Origin: Petropleomorpha daqingensis | GTDB lineage: Bacteria > Actinomycetota > Actinomycetes > Mycobacteriales > Geodermatophilaceae | Direction: 5' to 3' | DNA: 64,000 nt | Assembly (NCBI RefSeq): GCF_013408985.1 | Contig: NZ_JACBZT010000001.1 | Location: forward strand, 4,729,197-4,793,196 | Part shown: positions 18,394 to 26,149 of the stretch, in pieces | Position numbering within the stretch: position 1 is the first letter of the stretch | Layout of the letters: every line of letters begins with the position of its first letter | Position numbers and translations under genes: made by a program | Notes under the pieces: model-generated | Told to the model about the DNA's origin: nothing | The model's input: only the letters and a program-made list of their open reading frames with translations | Databases searched by the model: none

Positions 18394-19850
18394 GCGAGCA
18401 CCTCACCCAGGACGAGCTCCGGAAGCTGTTCCTGTTCGCCGATCTCGCCGAGGACAAGCTGGACTGGGTGGCCGAGCACGGCGACGTCGTCGCCTACCCG
18501 GCGGGGTCGGTGGTCTCCGCCGAGGGCGCGCCCGCCGACTGCTTCTCGGTGCTGCTCGAGGGCACGATGACGATGTCGCGCCGGGTCGGTGCCGACGAGG
18601 TGGAGACGATCCGGACGGACGAGCCCGGTGTCTACTCCGGTGCCGTCCAGTTCTACTTCGGCGACCAGATCAGCCAGAACTACCCGGCCACCGTCCGGGC
18701 CATCACCGACTGCCGCTTCCTGCAGCTGCCGGCCGAGGAGTTCGGCGTCGCCTTCCGGCGCTGGTTCCCGATGTCGACGCACCTGCTGCAGGGCTTGTTC
18801 GTCGGCACCCGCAACACCAACGAGCTGATCGGCCAGCGCGAGCGGCTGCTCGCGCTCGGCAAGCTCACCGCGGGGCTGACCCACGAGCTGAACAACCCGG
18901 CCGCCGCGGCCGCCCGCGCCACCGCCGCGCTGCAGGACCGGTTCGCCGGGATGCGGCACAAGCTGGCCATGCTCGCCGACGGGCGGATCGACGGCCGGAT
19001 GCTGGGCCAGCTCACCGAGCTGCAGGAGACGTTCGTGGCCCGCGTGGCCAGCGCCGGCGAGCTCTCGGCGCTGGAGCGCTCGGACGCCGAGGACGTCCTC
19101 GGTGACTGGCTCGAGGACCACGAGGTGCGCGAGCCGTGGCAGCTCGCGAGCGTCTTCGTCCCGGCCGGGCTGGGTCCTGCGGACCTCGAGAAGGTCGCGG
19201 ACACCGTCGCCGAGGGCTGCCTCGAGCCGGCGCTGCACTGGCTGGGCTACACCGTGGAGACCGAGATGCTGCTCGCCGAGATCCGGGAGAGCACGCACCG
19301 CATCTCCGGCCTGGTCGACGCCGCCAAGCAGTACTCGCAGATGGACCGCTCGCCGCACCAGGACACCGACCTGCGGGTGGGCCTCGACGCGACGCTGGTG
19401 ATGCTCAGCGCCAAGATCCCCTCGGGGGTCACCGTGGTGAAGGACTACGCCACCGACCTGCCGCTGGTGCCCGCCTACGCCGCGGAGCTCAACCAGGTGT
19501 GGACCAACCTGATCGTCAACGCCCTCGACGCCATGGCCGGCTCCGGCACGCTGACCCTGCGGGTGGCCCGGGACGGCGACTGCGCGCTGGTCGAGGTCGG
19601 CGACACCGGGCCGGGCATCCCCGAGGAGCTGCGCCGGCGGGTCTTCGAGCCGTTCTTCACGACCAAACCGGTCGGCCAGGGCACCGGGCTGGGGCTGGAC
19701 GTCTCGTGGCGGATCGTGACCAACCGGCACGGCGGCGACCTGCGCGTCGTCTCGCAGCCGGGCGACACCCGCTTCCAGGTCCGCCTGCCGCTGACCGAGC
19801 CGTCGGCGGACGACGCCGCGGCCGACAGGCTGCTGTCTCAGGCCCCGTAG
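18390..19850 (+). CDS. Sensor histidine kinase with N-terminal cyclic-nucleotide-binding domain
   Basis: The 486-residue soluble kinase has an N-terminal cNMP-binding-like beta-barrel (about 12-125). The His165 box is LTAGLTHELNNPAAAA, and a roughly 130-residue helical insertion follows before the second dimerisation-type helix (IRESTHRISGLVDAAKQYSQM). The ATPase domain shows an N-box (WTNLIVNALDAM), G1 (DTGPGIP), an F-box (FEPFFTTK) and G2 (GTGLGLDVSWRIV). No membrane segment is present, so it senses a cytoplasmic cue. A good ribosome-binding site (GGAGGA, 18381) precedes ATG 18390, which overlaps the regulator stop. It is the obvious partner of the REC-Grx-TrxR protein. Confidence 0.92.
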   Translation: MSEHLTQDELRKLFLFADLAEDKLDWVAEHGDVVAYPAGSVVSAEGAPADCFSVLLEGTMTMSRRVGADEVETIRTDEPGVYSGAVQFYFGDQISQNYPATVRAITDCRFLQLPAEEFGVAFRRWFPMSTHLLQGLFVGTRNTNELIGQRERLLALGKLTAGLTHELNNPAAAAARATAALQDRFAGMRHKLAMLADGRIDGRMLGQLTELQETFVARVASAGELSALERSDAEDVLGDWLEDHEVREPWQLASVFVPAGLGPADLEKVADTVAEGCLEPALHWLGYTVETEMLLAEIRESTHRISGLVDAAKQYSQMDRSPHQDTDLRVGLDATLVMLSAKIPSGVTVVKDYATDLPLVPAYAAELNQVWTNLIVNALDAMAGSGTLTLRVARDGDCALVEVGDTGPGIPEELRRRVFEPFFTTKPVGQGTGLGLDVSWRIVTNRHGGDLRVVSQPGDTRFQVRLPLTEPSADDAAADRLLSQAP

Positions 19851-20032
19851 GCGAGCATCCGCGCGCGGCGGCGCTGCGCACGGCGAGCGACGACCAGCGG
19901 CGCGAGCCAGGTCCAGAACTGCTGGCGCCGGAGCCGGCGGGCGGCGGCGCGGGTGAGGCCGGCGAACTGCGGATCGGCGGCGAGGCCGGTGCGGATGGCG
20001 TCGAACTGGCGTCGTTCAGCGTGCGAGAGCAA
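19838..20032 (-). CDS. Short DUF3040-like protein
   Basis: The 64-residue protein starts MLSHAERRQFDAIRTGLAAD, the typical DUF3040 N-terminal helix, then has an Arg-rich stretch around QQFWTWLAPLVVARRA. Full DUF3040 proteins are around 100-130 residues with two membrane segments; this one has at most one weak hydrophobic segment, so it is a short or reduced member. The start is TTG at 20032, with GGAG about 12 bases upstream. It overlaps the last 13 bases of the kinase on the other strand. The function of the family is unknown. Confidence 0.7.
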   Translation of the reverse strand: MLSHAERRQFDAIRTGLAADPQFAGLTRAAARRLRRQQFWTWLAPLVVARRAQRRRARMLAYGA

Positions 20033-20148
20033 GGACGTTCTCCGGGTTTCGGTGCAGCGGGCGCGACCGGGCGGTCCTCGGGGGAGCTACCCGGGAGGAC
20101 GCCGGCCAACCGGGAGTGACGAACCGACCCCGGAGTTCGTTCCGGCGC

Positions 20149-20496
20149 TCAGTGCAGGTGCAGCCGCCAGTCCGCCGGAACGCGGCCGATCGGCCCCGGC
20201 GCCGGCTGGCTGACCGGGTGCGCCGCCGGCGGCGTCAGCTCAGGTCCGCGGGCGTAGTCCTCGCGCGTGAAGTCCCAGAACCAGTCCTCGCCCGGTTCGT
20301 AGCTGCGGATGACCGGGTGACCGGAATCACGCGCATGCCCGCGGGCGTGCTGGGACGGCGAGGAGTCGCAGCAGCCGATGTGCCCGCACTGGGCGCACCT
20401 GCGGAGGTGGAACCACCATCCGCCGCTCTGCTCGCACTCGACGCAGCCGGGGCCGGACGGCGGGACGCTCGGGTCGATGCCGGGGATCGCGGTCAC
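20149..20496 (-). CDS. UBP-type zinc-finger (ZnF-UBP) protein
   Basis: The 115-residue protein carries the ZnF-UBP pattern: GCVECEQSGGWWFHLRRC, then CGHIGCCDSSPSQHARGHARDSGHPVIRSYEPGEDW split over residues 25-80, with alternating Cys and His zinc ligands and the WFHLRxC and GHPV signatures. Bacterial single-domain members are common in actinobacteria and have no known ubiquitin link. GTG 20496 follows no strong ribosome-binding site; the region upstream reads as another gene's promoter. It is divergent from the SixA-like gene with 61 bases between. Confidence 0.82.
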   Translation of the reverse strand: MTAIPGIDPSVPPSGPGCVECEQSGGWWFHLRRCAQCGHIGCCDSSPSQHARGHARDSGHPVIRSYEPGEDWFWDFTREDYARGPELTPPAAHPVSQPAPGPIGRVPADWRLHLH

Positions 20497-20557
20497 CGGG
20501 TCAGTCCACCAGCCGGACCGCGTCCGGCGGAAGGGCGCCCGGTGCCACACTCGCGGT

Positions 20558-21025
20558 GTGGCCGCCCTCCTGCTGATCCGCCATGCCCAGGCCGGCACCG
20601 CGCCGCTCGACGTCGACCGGCCGCTGACCGGGCACGGCACGGAGCAGGCCCGGGCGATCGGCGCGTGGCTGGCCGAGCGGGGGCTGGTGCCCGACCGCGT
20701 CGTCGTCTCCCCCGCGCGCCGGGCGGTGCAGACCTGGGCGGCGGCAGCCGAGGGTCTGGGCTCCGCGGAGCCGGTGATCGACCCGCGGATCTACGACAAC
20801 ACGTTCGACGCGGTGCTCGCGGCGATCCGCGAGACGCCCGAGGAGGTGCGGTGCCTCGCCGTCGTCGGGCACAACCCCTCGATCGGCGGCCTGGCCTCCG
20901 AGCTCGCGCCCGGCGTCGACGGGTTCCCGGCCGGAGGCGTGGCCGTGTTCGAGCTGACCGGCACCGTCGCCGCGCTCGCCCCGGGCGCCGCGACGCTCAG
21001 GGACGTCCACCTGCCCGGCCGCTGA
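20558..21025 (+). CDS. SixA-type histidine phosphatase
   Basis: The 155-residue protein is a short histidine-phosphatase-superfamily member. The catalytic RHA motif is at LLIRHAQAGTAP with the phospho-accepting His, followed by RPLTGHGTEQARAIGAWL, the SPARRAVQT pocket and the second catalytic His in VVGHNPSIGGL. E. coli SixA, of similar length, dephosphorylates phosphohistidine on ArcB and on PTS phosphotransferase proteins. That is notable next to a PTS locus, though the link here is only positional. GTG 20558 starts exactly at the first strand. The last 29 bases overlap the convergent phosphotransferase gene. Confidence 0.85.
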   Translation: MAALLLIRHAQAGTAPLDVDRPLTGHGTEQARAIGAWLAERGLVPDRVVVSPARRAVQTWAAAAEGLGSAEPVIDPRIYDNTFDAVLAAIRETPEEVRCLAVVGHNPSIGGLASELAPGVDGFPAGGVAVFELTGTVAALAPGAATLRDVHLPGR

Positions 21026-21803
21026 GCGCCGTCCGCAGGGCCGGCTCGCTGTCGGCCAGCCACCGGCCGTAGGCCTCCGCGCTCAGCCGGGCCTCGGACC
21101 GCGCGTAGGCCGAGAATCCCTCGTGCCCGGCGGCGACGTACCGCTCGATGAGCTCGCCGAACCACGCCTGGTTCTGCCGCACCGCGACCGCGAACAGCGA
21201 CGGGTCGACGTCCTCGGCCCCGTAGGCGTCGAGGAACACCCGCAGCCGCTCGAACGCGGCGCCACGGCGGGGGTCGTGGATGTGCGTGTCGGGCCGCAGC
21301 GGCGCCCACTGGCGCGCCGCGCACGCGAGGTCCCACAACCGGGAGCCGGGGGCGGCGAGGTCGAAGTCGATGAGCGCGACCGCCCGGCCGTCGCGGAAGA
21401 CGACGTTGTCGAGGTTCGGGTCGTTGTGGCTCACCAGCTCGCCGGCGAAGGGGGCCGGCGGCGACTGCGGCCAGCGCACGGAGCCGGGGTCGAAGTCGGC
21501 CACGGCCCGGTGGTAGGCCCGCAGCAGCTCGGCGACGCTGACCAGGGCCTCCTGCGTGAAGGCCCAGTCCGGATAGGGCCGGATCACCGTCTCGCCCGGG
21601 ATGTAGCCGAGCACCTCGCGCCCCTGATCGTCGATGCCCAGCAGGCGCGGGGCACCGTCGAACCCGACCGCCGCGAGGTGCCGCAGCAGCGCGTGCGTCG
21701 CCGGGCTGGTCGCCCGCAGCGGACGCCGGACCGTGTCCCCGATGCGCACCACCCGGCCCCGGTTGGCGACGCCGCCGGGCAGCAGCACCTCCCGCTCCGT
21801 CAC
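20997..21803 (-). CDS. APH-family phosphotransferase (small-molecule kinase-like)
   Basis: The 268-residue protein has the aminoglycoside/choline-kinase fold. A nucleotide-binding N-lobe includes GIDDQGREVLGYIPGETV, the catalytic loop is LVSHNDPNLDNVVF, and the metal motif is IDFDLAAPGSRLWDLA. The family phosphorylates aminoglycosides, choline, sugars and other alcohols, and the substrate cannot be assigned. The GTG at 21803 overlaps the stop of the SorC-type regulator by four bases, so the two are translationally coupled. With a PTS polyol operon across the divergent promoter, a sugar-kinase-like or regulatory role is plausible but unproven. Resistance should not be inferred. Confidence 0.8.
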   Translation of the reverse strand: MTEREVLLPGGVANRGRVVRIGDTVRRPLRATSPATHALLRHLAAVGFDGAPRLLGIDDQGREVLGYIPGETVIRPYPDWAFTQEALVSVAELLRAYHRAVADFDPGSVRWPQSPPAPFAGELVSHNDPNLDNVVFRDGRAVALIDFDLAAPGSRLWDLACAARQWAPLRPDTHIHDPRRGAAFERLRVFLDAYGAEDVDPSLFAVAVRQNQAWFGELIERYVAAGHEGFSAYARSEARLSAEAYGRWLADSEPALRTALSGRAGGRP

Positions 21804-22765
21804 GCCGCCTCGAGGAGGGCCTGGGCGACCGGGCCGTGCGTGACCAGGCCGCGCACCAGCCCGCTGCGCAGCGCGGCGCGCACGGCCGGGACCTTGGTCG
21901 TTCCGTAGGCGATCGCGACCACCTCCGGGATCGATCGCATCTGCTCGGCGTCGATCCCGATCATGCGGTCGGAGAGGCCGGTCCGCACGGGGGTGCCGTC
22001 CTCGGTGAGGAAGACCCCGGAGACCTCCGCGCAGACGCCGAGCCGGCGCAGCTCCCGCCGGTCGTGCTCCTTGACCGTGTCGTAGAGCGTCGACTGGCCC
22101 GGCGCCCAGAGCCCGACTCCCATGACCGCCGTGGTGACCCGCGGCAGCTGCGCGAACGCCAGCGCGACCTCGCGCTGCTCGCGCAGCGCCCGGGCGGTCG
22201 CCGCGTCGGGCAGCGTGAACGGCGCGTAGAAGACGTACGCCGGCCCACCGGCGGCCCGGGCGACGTCGCGCACCACGTCGATCGAGCTGTCGTCGCCGTC
22301 CGGCATCGAGACCGCACCGGTCAGCTGGACGACCGGGACGGCGGCGAGGCGGGGCAGCGCCCTGGCCATGGCCCCGACCGAGCGAGACCACGCGACGCCG
22401 AGGACGTCGTCCGGGCCGGTGATCTCGGCGAGCAGGTCGGCGGCCACCTGACCCAGGTGCTTGCGCAGCGCGTCGGCGGAGTCAGCGGAGTCGGGGGCGC
22501 TGTCGGTGTCGACGACGACGGCGTGTCGCAGGCCGAAGGCGGACTGCAGGCGCGCCGACAGGTCGACGTCGATCAGCCCCTTGTGCCCGATCTCGATGCG
22601 CACCAGGCCGCTCGTCCGAGCGGCCTCGAGGAGCCGGGCGACCTTGAACCGGCTCAGCCCGAACTCGTCGGCGATCTCCAGCTTGGAGCGCCCGTCGATG
22701 AAGTACCGGCGGGCGATCGACGCGGACAGCACGAGGGACGCGGGTCGGGTCAGCCGGCTGATCAT
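21800..22765 (-). CDS. SorC-family sugar-binding transcriptional regulator
   Basis: The 321-residue protein has an N-terminal helix-turn-helix (about 26-52, SKLEIADEFGLSRFKVARLL) and a C-terminal sugar-phosphate-sensing domain with RLQSAFGLRHAVVVD, LGVAWSRSVGAMARAL, GVGLWAPGQSTLY and GIDAEQMRSIPEVVAIAYG. SorC regulators are released or activated by phosphorylated sugars. A strong AGGAGG (22770-22775) precedes ATG 22765. The divergent PTS operon begins 176 bases away, and a 23-bp dyad near this start is the likely operator. Inference: it controls itself, the coupled APH-like gene and the PTS genes. Confidence 0.9.
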   Translation of the reverse strand: MISRLTRPASLVLSASIARRYFIDGRSKLEIADEFGLSRFKVARLLEAARTSGLVRIEIGHKGLIDVDLSARLQSAFGLRHAVVVDTDSAPDSADSADALRKHLGQVAADLLAEITGPDDVLGVAWSRSVGAMARALPRLAAVPVVQLTGAVSMPDGDDSSIDVVRDVARAAGGPAYVFYAPFTLPDAATARALREQREVALAFAQLPRVTTAVMGVGLWAPGQSTLYDTVKEHDRRELRRLGVCAEVSGVFLTEDGTPVRTGLSDRMIGIDAEQMRSIPEVVAIAYGTTKVPAVRAALRSGLVRGLVTHGPVAQALLEAA

Positions 22766-22779
22766 CCGTCCTCCTGCTC

Positions 22780-22802
22780 ATATGAGCGCTTCGCGCCCAT
22801 AT
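22780..22802. promoter_or_regulatory. Candidate SorC-type operator dyad
   Basis: ATATGAGCG and CGCCCATAT are inverted repeats (8 of 9 positions match) around a 5-base spacer, 14 bases from the regulator start in the divergent promoter of the PTS operon. The AT-rich ends stand out from the surrounding GC-rich sequence. Binding by the neighbouring SorC protein is inferred from position and symmetry. Confidence 0.6.
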
Positions 22803-22941
22803 TTCCACCAAAGCGTTGACGCCGGAAGAAGTGGCTCCTGACACTTCTGCCGCACTCGGTTTCCTTCCTTGCCCACTCCGGTCCACCCCGCGGCAACGAA
22901 CCCGCGGCACAGGGGCCGATCACGGAGAGCAGAGGCAGACA

Positions 22942-24489
22942 GTGACCGCATCAGTCGCGACGCCGGCCAAGTCGTCGAGCGCTCGGGTCGCCGTCCAGAA
23001 GTTCGGGACGTTCCTGTCCGGGATGATCCTGCCCAACATCGCGGCGTTCATCGCCTGGGGTTTCATCACCGCCTTCTTCATCCAGACGGGATGGACGCCG
23101 GTGGCCCGCCTCGGCGGCTTCCCCGACGCCTCCGGCGAGCACACGGGCCTCGTCGGCCCGATGATCACCTACCTGCTCCCCCTGCTGATCGCCTCGCAGG
23201 GCGGCCGGATGATCTACGGCACCCGCGGGGCCGTGGTCGGCTCGGTGGCCACCATGGGCGTGATCATCAGCACCGACCAGCCGATGTTCCTCGGCGCGAT
23301 GATCATGGGCCCGCTCACCGCCTGGCTCATGAAGCAGGCCGACAAGCTCTGGGACGGCAAGATCAAGCCGGGCTTCGAGATGCTGGTCAACAACTTCTCG
23401 GCCGGCATCCTCGCGGCGGGCGTGGCGATCGTCGCGTTCTTCGCCTTCGGCCCGGTGTTCGAGGCGATCGCCAAGGGCGCCGGAAAGGGCGTGGACTGGC
23501 TGATCGCGCACAGCCTGCTGCCGCTGGCCAGCCTCATCATCGAGCCGGCGAAGATCCTCTTCCTCAACAACGCGGTCAACCACGGCGTGCTGACCCCGCT
23601 GGGCGTCGACCAGGCGGCCCAGCACGGCAAGTCGATCCTCTTCCTGCTCGAGGCCAACCCCGGTCCCGGGCTCGGGCTGCTGATCGCCTACTCGATCTTC
23701 GGCACCGGCCTGGCCAAGAGCACGGCGCCCGGCGCGGCGGTCATCCAGTTCTTCGGCGGGATCCACGAGATCTACTTCCCGTACGTGCTGGCCAAGCCCG
23801 CCCTCCTCGCGGCCATGATCCCGGCCGGCATGGTCGGCATCGGCACGCTGCTGATCTTCAACGCCGGCCTGCGCGCTCCCGCGGCTCCCGGCTCGATCAT
23901 CGCGGTGCTCGCGCAGACCCCGAGCGGCAGCTTCGCCGGCGTGATCGCCTCGGTGGTGCTGGCCGCGGCGACGTCGTTCATCCTCTCCTCGATCATCCTG
24001 CGCGCCGGCCGGAGGCGGGCCGGGGCCGAGATCGACCTGGCCGCGGCCACCGCCCAGATGGAGTCGCTGAAGGGCTCGAAGAGCAAGGTCGCCGGCGCGC
24101 TGCGCAGCCCGGAGGAGGCCGCCGCCGAGCGGTTCGAGGCGCACGCGGAGGAGGCCGAGGAGGCGCACGAGGCGCTCAGCCACCGCGCGCCGATCCACCG
24201 CATCGTCTTCGCCTGCGACGCCGGCATGGGCTCGAGCGCGATGGGCGCGAGCGTCCTGCGCAAGAAGATCCAGAAGGCCGGCTTCGACGACGTCACGGTC
24301 ACCAACCTGGCGATCGCCAACCTGACCGACGACATCGACCTGATCGTCACGCACCAGGACCTGACGGCGCGGGCGGAGAGCATGTCGCCGTCGGCCCAGC
24401 ACGTCTCGGTCGAGAGCTTCCTCAACAGTCCCAAGTACGACGAGATCGTCGAGCAGCTCAAGCGCACGAATGCGTCGGCCGCGCGATGA
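22942..24489 (+). CDS. mtlA: PTS mannitol-type transporter, fused EIIC-EIIB components
   Basis: The 515-residue protein begins with a mannitol-type EIIC domain. It shows KFGTFLSGMILPNIAAFIAWGFITA, split by hydrophobic helices, then GRMIYGTRGAVVG, NNFSAGILAAG, the LFLNNAVNHGVLTPLG segment and the GGIHEIYFPYVLAKP substrate loop. A charged linker (about 355-410) leads to EIIB with the phosphocysteine Cys425 in FACDAGMGSSAMGAS. It imports and phosphorylates a hexitol, most likely mannitol. The EIIA domain is a separate gene that follows with an ATGA overlap. Enzyme I and HPr must be encoded elsewhere. GTG 22942 follows a GGAGAG-rich leader. Confidence 0.9.
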   Translation: MTASVATPAKSSSARVAVQKFGTFLSGMILPNIAAFIAWGFITAFFIQTGWTPVARLGGFPDASGEHTGLVGPMITYLLPLLIASQGGRMIYGTRGAVVGSVATMGVIISTDQPMFLGAMIMGPLTAWLMKQADKLWDGKIKPGFEMLVNNFSAGILAAGVAIVAFFAFGPVFEAIAKGAGKGVDWLIAHSLLPLASLIIEPAKILFLNNAVNHGVLTPLGVDQAAQHGKSILFLLEANPGPGLGLLIAYSIFGTGLAKSTAPGAAVIQFFGGIHEIYFPYVLAKPALLAAMIPAGMVGIGTLLIFNAGLRAPAAPGSIIAVLAQTPSGSFAGVIASVVLAAATSFILSSIILRAGRRRAGAEIDLAAATAQMESLKGSKSKVAGALRSPEEAAAERFEAHAEEAEEAHEALSHRAPIHRIVFACDAGMGSSAMGASVLRKKIQKAGFDDVTVTNLAIANLTDDIDLIVTHQDLTARAESMSPSAQHVSVESFLNSPKYDEIVEQLKRTNASAAR

Positions 24490-24932
24490 GCGACATCCTG
24501 ACCCCGGCCCTGGTCCGGGTGCCCGGCCGGGCGGTGAGCAAGGACGACGCGATCCGCGAGGCGGGCCAGCTGCTGGTCGACGCCGGCGCGGTCCTGCCCG
24601 AGTACGTGGACGCGATGTTCGAGCGGGAGAAGTCGGTGTCCACGTACATGGGCAACTACCTCGCCATCCCGCACGGGACGAACGAGGCGAAGGACGCGAT
24701 CAGGAGCTCCGCGCTGTCGGTGGTGCGCTACGACGCGCCCATCGACTGGGATGGCAACGAGGTGCGCTTCGCCGTGGGCGTGGCGGGGGTGGACAACGGC
24801 CACCTGGAGATCCTCAGCCGGATCGCGATCGTGTTCTCCGATCCCGACGAGGTCGACACGCTGCTCGCGGCGGGCTCGGCCGACGAGCTCTACCAGCTGC
24901 TGGCGGCCGTGAACGAGGAGGACGAGGCATGA
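24486..24932 (+). CDS. mtlF: PTS mannitol/fructose-type EIIA component
   Basis: The 148-residue protein is a PTS EIIA type-2 domain. The phospho-accepting His63 lies in GNYLAIPHGTNEAKD, preceded by REKSVSTYMGN and followed by LSVVRYDAPIDWDGNEVRFAVGVAG, the canonical strand set. It takes phosphate from HPr and passes it to the EIIB cysteine of the preceding gene. Overlaps of four bases on both sides (ATGA) tie it into one operon with the transporter and the dehydrogenase. Confidence 0.92.
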   Translation: MSDILTPALVRVPGRAVSKDDAIREAGQLLVDAGAVLPEYVDAMFEREKSVSTYMGNYLAIPHGTNEAKDAIRSSALSVVRYDAPIDWDGNEVRFAVGVAGVDNGHLEILSRIAIVFSDPDEVDTLLAAGSADELYQLLAAVNEEDEA

Positions 24933-25969
24933 AGGCCGTGCGGTTCTACGCGCCGGAGGACGTCCGCGTCGAGGACGTGCCGGAGCCCGACTGCGGCCCG
25001 GACGAGGTCAAGCTGCGGGTGCGCAACTGCTCCACCTGCGGCACCGACGTCAAGATCCTCCACAACGGGCACCAGAACCTGAGCCCGCCGCGCACCATGG
25101 GCCACGAGATCGCCGGTGAGGTGGTCGAGGTCGGCCGGGACGTCGCGGGGTGGTCGGAGGGCGACCGGGCCCAGGTGATCGCCGCGGTGCCCTGCGGCGA
25201 GTGCTACGAGTGCCGCCGGGGGTGGATGGCGGTCTGCGCGAACCAGACCTCGGTCGGCTACCAGTACGACGGCGGTTTCGCCGAGTACCTGGTCGTGCCG
25301 CGGCAGGTGCTGAAGGTGGACGGGCTCAACCGGATCCCCGAGAACATCGGGTTCGACGAGGCCTCGGTCGCCGAGCCGTTCGCCTGCGCGATCAACGCGC
25401 AGGAGCTCGTGCACGTCGGGGACGGCGACACCGTCGTCGTCTTCGGGGCCGGGCCGATCGGCTGCCTGCACACCCGGCTGGCGCGGGCCAACGGGGCCGA
25501 GCGGGTCTTCCTCGTCGACGTCCTCGCCGACCGGCTGGCGATGTCGGCCGAGGCGGTCAAGCCCGACGAGGTGATCAACGGCAGCGAGGTCGACGTCGTC
25601 CCCTACGTCAAGGAGCTCACCGGCGGCCGCGGGCCGGACGTCGTCATCACCGCGACCGCCGCCAACGTCGCGCAGGAGCAGGCGATCGAGATGGCCGCCC
25701 GCCGGGGGCGGATCTCCTTCTTCGGCGGGCTGCCGAAGACCAACCCCTACATCCGGTGCGACTCCAACCTCGTGCACTACCGCGAACTGATGATCATGGG
25801 CGCCAACGGCTCGGCTCCGTCGCACAACAAGCGGGCGCTGGAGTACATCTCCAGCGGTCAGGTGCCGGTGAAGGACCTGATCACCGAGCGCCTGCCGCTG
25901 GACCGCACGCTCGACGCGTTCGGCATCGTCGCCCGCGGCGAGGCGATCAAGGTCACCGTCGAGCCCTGA
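24929..25969 (+). CDS. Zinc-dependent medium-chain alcohol/polyol dehydrogenase
   Basis: The 346-residue MDR protein has catalytic zinc ligands Cys37 and His59-Glu60 ([10 protein letters not shown]). The structural zinc cluster is Cys89, 92, 95 and 103 ([16 protein letters not shown]), and the Rossmann signature is [17 protein letters not shown]. It occupies the place normally held by MtlD (mannitol-1-phosphate dehydrogenase), which belongs to another family. Inference: it oxidises the polyol phosphate delivered by the PTS, or the true substrate is a different hexitol such as sorbitol or galactitol. It is the last gene of the operon, followed three bases on by a strong hairpin. Confidence 0.88.
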   Translation: MKAVRFYAPEDVRVEDVPEPDCGPDEVKLRVRNCSTCGTDVKILHNGHQNLSPPRTMGHEIAGEVVEVGRDVAGWSEGDRAQVIAAVPCGECYECRRGWMAVCANQTSVGYQYDGGFAEYLVVPRQVLKVDGLNRIPENIGFDEASVAEPFACAINAQELVHVGDGDTVVVFGAGPIGCLHTRLARANGAERVFLVDVLADRLAMSAEAVKPDEVINGSEVDVVPYVKELTGGRGPDVVITATAANVAQEQAIEMAARRGRISFFGGLPKTNPYIRCDSNLVHYRELMIMGANGSAPSHNKRALEYISSGQVPVKDLITERLPLDRTLDAFGIVARGEAIKVTVEP

Positions 25970-25972
25970 CCT

Positions 25973-26006
25973 CCGGCCCCGGGGTGCGGGCCGCCCCCGG
26001 GGCCGG
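25973..26006. terminator. GC-rich hairpin between convergent operons
   Basis: A perfect 12-bp stem (CCGGCCCCGGGG with its inverse) with a 10-base loop starts three bases after the dehydrogenase stop and ends five bases before the end of the convergent small ORF. It is well placed to stop transcription from both sides. There is no U-tract, as is usual for actinobacterial hairpin terminators. Confidence 0.75.
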
Positions 26007-26011
26007 CGGCG

Positions 26012-26149
26012 TCAGTCGCCGCGGCCGAGGTCGTCGTCGACGGACGTCTCCCCCGCCGTCCGGCCCCCTCCGGCGTGCCGGACGTCGCGCTCCTCGTCGT
26101 CCGGGGTCGGTTCGGGCGTCGGTTCGGGCGTCGGTTCGGGTTCGGTCAT
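26012..26149 (-). CDS. Small acidic protein (45 residues) coupled to the P-type ATPase
   Basis: The 45-residue ORF from ATG 26149 starts with an EPTP repeat run (encoded by a 12-bp DNA repeat at 26109-26144) and continues with an acidic tail ending DDDLGRGD. Its ATG overlaps the ATPase stop by ATGA, so it would be translated by coupling. No family is recognisable. It has no hydrophobic segment, so if real it is a soluble acidic peptide that might accompany the ATPase. The evidence is the overlap, composition and frame; expression is unproven. Confidence 0.5.
   Translation of the reverse strand: MTEPEPTPEPTPEPTPDDEERDVRHAGGGRTAGETSVDDDLGRGD

Noticed and set aside
20997-21803. Aminoglycoside resistance gene
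   Set aside because: Only the general APH fold is visible; coupling to a sugar regulator suggests another substrate and nothing supports resistance.
24929-25969. Naming the dehydrogenase MtlD
   Set aside because: It has MDR zinc motifs; MtlD is a long-chain dehydrogenase without zinc, so the name would be wrong.
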